Source of the DNA: Vespa crabro
Lineage: Eukaryota > Arthropoda > Insecta > Hymenoptera > Vespidae
Assembly (NCBI RefSeq): GCF_910589235.1
Contig: NC_060959.1
Coordinates: 6,757,263-6,821,262, forward strand
Direction of reading: 5' to 3'
Length of the DNA stretch: 64,000 nt
In this document: positions 59,611 through 64,000 of the stretch, in pieces
Layout of the letters: every line of letters starts with the position of its first letter
Numbering within the stretch: position 1 is the first letter of the stretch
The notes under the pieces: generated by a model
Databases searched by the model: none
Seen by the model: only the letters and a program-made list of their open reading frames with translations
What the model was told of the DNA's origin: nothing
Translations under genes and position numbers: made by a program

Positions 59611-62600
59611 TCAGTTGAGCTGTACCAATACCATGAAGTAAGTCACGACAGCTCCCAATACCTATAAAGAAAAAGAGAAAAAAGATCATAAATCTCGTTA
59701 TCATAAATAGATCACAATCACGTCCCAGAGGCTAGTCATGCATAAACTCGAAAGAATAAGAAGACAAAACTAGTTTGAATCTTACGGAAGCGAAAAGATC
59801 CAAAGAGACGGTGAAAAACTTTGCTCCGGAGATGGACATTGCTTTTTGACATTGTTGACAAACGATTTGGACGAAAGTTTTTGCCTCTTCAGAGCCATCG
59901 TACCAATGACACGAATAAGCCGCTTCCATAACCGATGAACTCTGTGTAATATTAAATATTTATTTAATTGAAGAATTTCTTTTAAAAGAAATAATTTCAA
60001 CTATACGAACCTCTTCTATCAAACGATTGCCGAATATACAGAATAAAAAGACCTGGCCAAGAGTATATAAGAAATAACCGATGACCGTAGCCGAATAGAC
60101 ATTAACAGCGTTTACCTGAAAGGAAGAATTTTACAAAAACCCTTTTCTCTACGTTACCGTAAAAATGATATTAGAAAAGAAGTCAATAAGTGTAGTAATC
60201 AGGTTAATTATTGATCGTTCGTCTCTCGATGAGCTATTGAAACGTCGACGCTTACCTTTGTAGCCTGATATGCGAGAAGTGTCAATGTGATGGTCGTTGT
60301 CAACATGTGAAGTAGTAGAGCTATACCGTAAGCATCTCCAATCGCTGTTACCAATCTGTTAAAATGACATACATTGTATACTGTACTTATAACACCGTAA
60401 CTTCATTTAAATAAATCATAGCAAGCCAAGCAAAAAGAGGTAAATAGAATGTGTCGAGGAAGGTGAACGGGATGGGGAGACTGATAAACATACATACAAA
60501 CAAGTTCTTGTATATATGTATGTATGTACGTTCGATGGAGTTAAAGATGAATGAGAAGAAATCGAAAGAACGCCGTTCCATTTTCTTAGCAACAGACTTT
60601 TTCACTCGTATAGTCTCCTTATACATGATGATACCCCAAGTAAGTTTTAATCTGACCCAGTTATCCGAGCATACGATATACACTTAATCGTGCAACTAAG
60701 TCTAAAGAACGAGAAACGCCTTATTCGATCCTTCCATCTTTTTTTCTTTTTTCTTTGCATTGCCCGAGCCCTTTAATAATATTTATATTATGTGCTTGAA
60801 GAAACTAACTTTCTTACTAAAGCTAAATATTTCAAAGGAAGTCATGCTATTTTATTAACTTTACATTATCAATGCTTAATTAATATTAATATTCCTTTGA
60901 TTAATATTTAATTGATTAATATTCCTTTACTCAACTTTACTATTTATGAAAAAGCAAATACTATCAAGTTAAATTCTCGAAGAATTGAAAAAGAAAGCAA
61001 TTCAATTCTTGAAATAATTAATAGGTGTTTAATCGAGTTCTCGAACTTTAGTAACATATCCAAGAACAAAGAACGTTTGTACTCGGTCATCAAAAGTTGT
61101 CGATGTTTCAAAAGCGACTCTACATCGATGAAACCTTCGCGTGAATATATGTGTACATATATGTGTACACAGAAACGCGTATACACTCGTAGGCTCACAC
61201 ACAGACATACACCCCATGAATTGTCCAACGAATTGTTCAGTCCGTAGGGCACGTCCCCCGTTGCGGTCAATAACGCGCTATCTTAGAATAAATACTTTAT
61301 CGTCGTGGGAAAAGGCGCATCCATCGAACACACTACGAGTGTCCCGACCACGAGAGACCTGTGGAGTATGAGAGGATCACCTCTTACTTCGACATATCAT
61401 CAAAAAAAACACTCAACAATCTCAAGTCTTTTCTTTATCTACTTTTTCTTTTTTTCTTTCACCATAACATCGAAAATAATTCATTCCTTAAATAAAAGAT
61501 TAAAATTCGAGTATTTTCCTTACTCCGGATCAAAAGGAAACACCATAAATGTTTATTGTACGTGATTACAATAAAACCACGTTATTATGTAGCCCAATAT
61601 GTCCTTTATAACTGGTATCAAGTCCCTAACGTTGTAACAAGAACCTACTATCGCATTTCCTCTGCATTGCAGACTAGAAATTACGTGTGAGCTATGTCGT
61701 TAACGAAGCTCTTCCATCCATCAAGATTCTTAACAGCATTAAAATACGATCAATTACTTTGATACGCAATGATCTTACAAATGAACATCGTTTGTTCCTT
61801 GAAATTAAGAATGATGATTGAGAATAATTTAAGTATTAGGTCGAACTCACCTAACGACGTGTTTGTGTCTTTCCACCCAATACTTGATAGCACTTCTAAC
61901 GAGCATTTCTTGTTTCTTGGTCAAGCCATTCGGTCCTACACCACCATTGAATGTCATTCCTGCTGTTGGTCGGAAGGTCGTCGTAAAGTCTTGTCGATTG
62001 CTGTATATACCACGGAGGTCAAGATCCAGCATACTTTCGCCCCCTGGAGGTGGAGGTTGCGGGGCTGGCTGAGTACCTTGTGTGTCTCTTAAATGCTCGG
62101 CACTTCCAGCCTTGAATTTCGAAGTTGTATAAATCCATCGAAAGGTCTATTTATATATTACGAACAGATCGGCATTGTTTTTACCTTGAACAATTCGCTA
62201 CTATTTGGTACAACCGTGTCGAGAGTTGCACTAAGTTCCATCAGAGGTTTCATGATTTGCTTGAGATGTTGAAGTTGCTCACAGGCGAACAGGAGCCATG
62301 AACAGAAAAGAACATCGAGAGAATTCGAGTTCACCATAGTGAAGAATAACCAATAGAATTGATAAATCAGAGTCATGACGTGTGACATGCCATGGCTAGG
62401 ATCGTAAGGATACCAAGAACGAACCATCAATCTAGGAATCTGTAATCGTATATCAAAGCAAAAGAGATTGAGAAAATGTGAAGAATAAGTTGACAATTGT
62501 TTTTATCAATGTAAAACGTTAGGACATGTTACCTCCACTAAAGAGGTCTCGTTTGTTTCAGGGTCAGTGACTTTTTTCACAGAATCACCGACGAACGTGA

Positions 62601-63134
62601 TACCAGTCCAAGCAATAACTGATAAGATCGTTGTTGCTCCAACAGCGAAGAGCAAAGTTCTCATTTTTTTCAACGCTATCGCATGATACCTAGCATTGCT
62701 TTCGGCGAAGAGTGGATGACTATTTGGATTGTTCCAAATAGCCAATACTCTATAAAATAACTTGCTTCTGACCGCGAAGTATATTATTTTGACCACAGGA
62801 TGTGTAAAGAATAGTAACGTAATTGTATTAGCTGTGAGATCGTCAACGTCGCCACTCTCAAGGGCAAGATTTATTCCAGCGAAACAGAATTGAAGAAGAA
62901 TCAGAAATAAATGAACCTGAGAAAACGTAAGATAAACGATTGCATTGACCATCGTCATATATCAGTATTAAATCTGATAAACCCTCCCAGAAAAAGTATA
63001 CTCACGCAGCAATATACTTTATGCATGATCTTGGTAGAACTTTCAATATAATTGAACATAAAGTGTCCACCGAATTGCATAATACGAATATTCGGCATCA
63101 AATCCGCTACTAAACCTTGCTGTTTTAATTTCAT
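59611..63134 (-). CDS. Orco: Odorant receptor co-receptor Orco
   Basis: Obligate co-receptor of insect odorant receptors; forms the ligand-gated cation channel with OR subunits in antennal neuron membranes. Eight coding exons, 63006-63134, 62533-62916, 62185-62439, 61851-62110, 60256-60355, 60011-60115, 59786-59941 and 59611-59661, join in phase to 479 aa, the usual length. It starts MKLKQQGLVADLMPNIRIMQ. Hallmarks: ALESGDVDDLTANTITLLFF, YFAVRSKLFYRVLAIWNNPN, SHPLFAESNARYHAIALKKM, PNGLTKKQEMLVRSAIKYWV ERHKHVVR (calmodulin-binding region), LLHMLTTTITLTLLAYQATK, MEAAYSCHWYDGSEEAKTF and the end VTYFMVLVQLN. The variable intracellular loop has a Pro/Gln stretch (TQPAPQPPPPGG). An acceptor (TTGTAG) abuts the ATG, so a non-coding exon lies upstream. 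No damaged site was seen. Confidence 0.98.
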
Positions 63135-64000
63135 CTACAACAATCAAAGTTGGAATATTTCAAAATCCAACGTAAACGATACGTTGTTTTCTTTGAAACG
63201 TTATATCGATCATGTTGCAATTGAAGGAAGTATTGTGGCTTACCTTGACGGTTGCTTTTATATCCAGTCAGCACAAAAAACTTTAAACAAACACCAGTTG
63301 TAAAGCACAAGATCACCGGGATATTAGGGAGTATCGTTGATCAATGATATTTTTTGATCATTCAAAAAAGGAATAAGTTAGACTGTTAGGATAACAATTT
63401 GATTATATCCGTTCTTCTCACATACACTCTCACAAAGAGGGTTGCGTCGTCTTCAACGTTGTCAGTCTCGTATCACCTACAAGCGATTTACCTGGCACCC
63501 TCTTCTTTCTATTCTTTCTTTCCCTTACTTCTCCCTCTAACTTCTATCAATCCCCCCACGACGACTATCTATCAACCAAGAAAACCCCTTCCAATCTTTA
63601 AAGCGCCAAACGTGGACCAATCGCGTGCCGGTAACCAGGCGTAGACGTTCTAGCGACCCCTGCGGAGCGTCCCTTGACGCCATGTTGTTTCTTGTATCGT
63701 CGTAGCAGCTTCTATAGACGATTTAATAATTCAAATTCCATACGACTCAAGTCGAGAGTAGACTTTTCATCGTAACAAATGTAACCGAGAAGAAACGTCC
63801 TTTCTTTTTGATCTTTCTTTTTAAAACTTACTATATTTCCTTATTTATTTCTTTCAAGTTTTAATAGTTATGAAAAAAAAATGTTTTTAAAAGCTGAAGA
63901 AGATCATCTTTGGACTGCTGCTTCTTAGTACTTGAACTTAATTTGTTTATTCTTTCAAGAACATTCGTTGTTCTTAAGTTTAGGAAAGTCAATAAAATTT
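63135..64000. other. Upstream region of Orco
   Basis: No coding exon was recognised. It probably includes the Orco first non-coding exon and promoter. A GC-richer stretch at about 63600-63720 looks like a promoter or 5' UTR and may serve a neighbour beyond the window. Confidence 0.5.

Overview
The window is nuclear DNA of an insect, most probably a hymenopteran. It is very AT-rich with short spliced exons, GT-AG introns, dense (TA)n, (CT)n and (AAG)n microsatellites, and small terminal-inverted-repeat elements. The olfactory co-receptor Orco, a chitin-binding cuticular protein and an insect-style aldolase gene with alternative last exons place it in insects. The hymenopteran call rests on overall Orco similarity and base composition and is an inference. 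All gene models were built by hand from reading frames, splice sites and phase; no search was run.

Layout, left to right. 0-7 kb: the 5' end of a minus-strand gene (possibly FANCL), an SLC37 sugar-phosphate exchanger (+), then head-to-head PEN-2 (-) and SNAP29 (+). 7-10 kb: an unrecognised 90-aa glycine-rich secreted peptide (-) and an RR-type cuticular protein (-). 10.5-16.2 kb: three tandem CRAL-TRIO lipid-transfer genes (-) with matching exon structure. 17.6-27.3 kb: Mediator subunit MED31 (+), an SLC22-like transporter with a very long internal loop (-), an unrecognised 95-aa secreted protein (+), and the SLX1 nuclease (-). 29-40 kb: canonical fructose-bisphosphate aldolase with two alternative last exons (-), a gene-poor 7-kb stretch, then a divergent but intact aldolase paralogue (-). 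41-48 kb: an ARL6IP4-like Ser/Arg-rich protein (+), an RNFT1-like membrane RING protein (-) and a citrate-synthase-like protein that has lost key catalytic residues (-). 50-64 kb: a RASL10-like small GTPase (-) with a long 5' region, and Orco (-).

There is no operon logic; neighbours are mostly functionally unrelated housekeeping and accessory genes. The local themes are gene duplication with divergence (CRAL-TRIO trio, aldolase pair, citrate-synthase-like paralogue, internal duplication in the cuticular protein) and non-autonomous inverted-repeat elements in introns and intergenic DNA. I saw no tRNA, rRNA, CRISPR or complete autonomous transposon. The best candidates for something undescribed are the citrate-synthase-like pseudoenzyme, the second aldolase and the two small secreted proteins.
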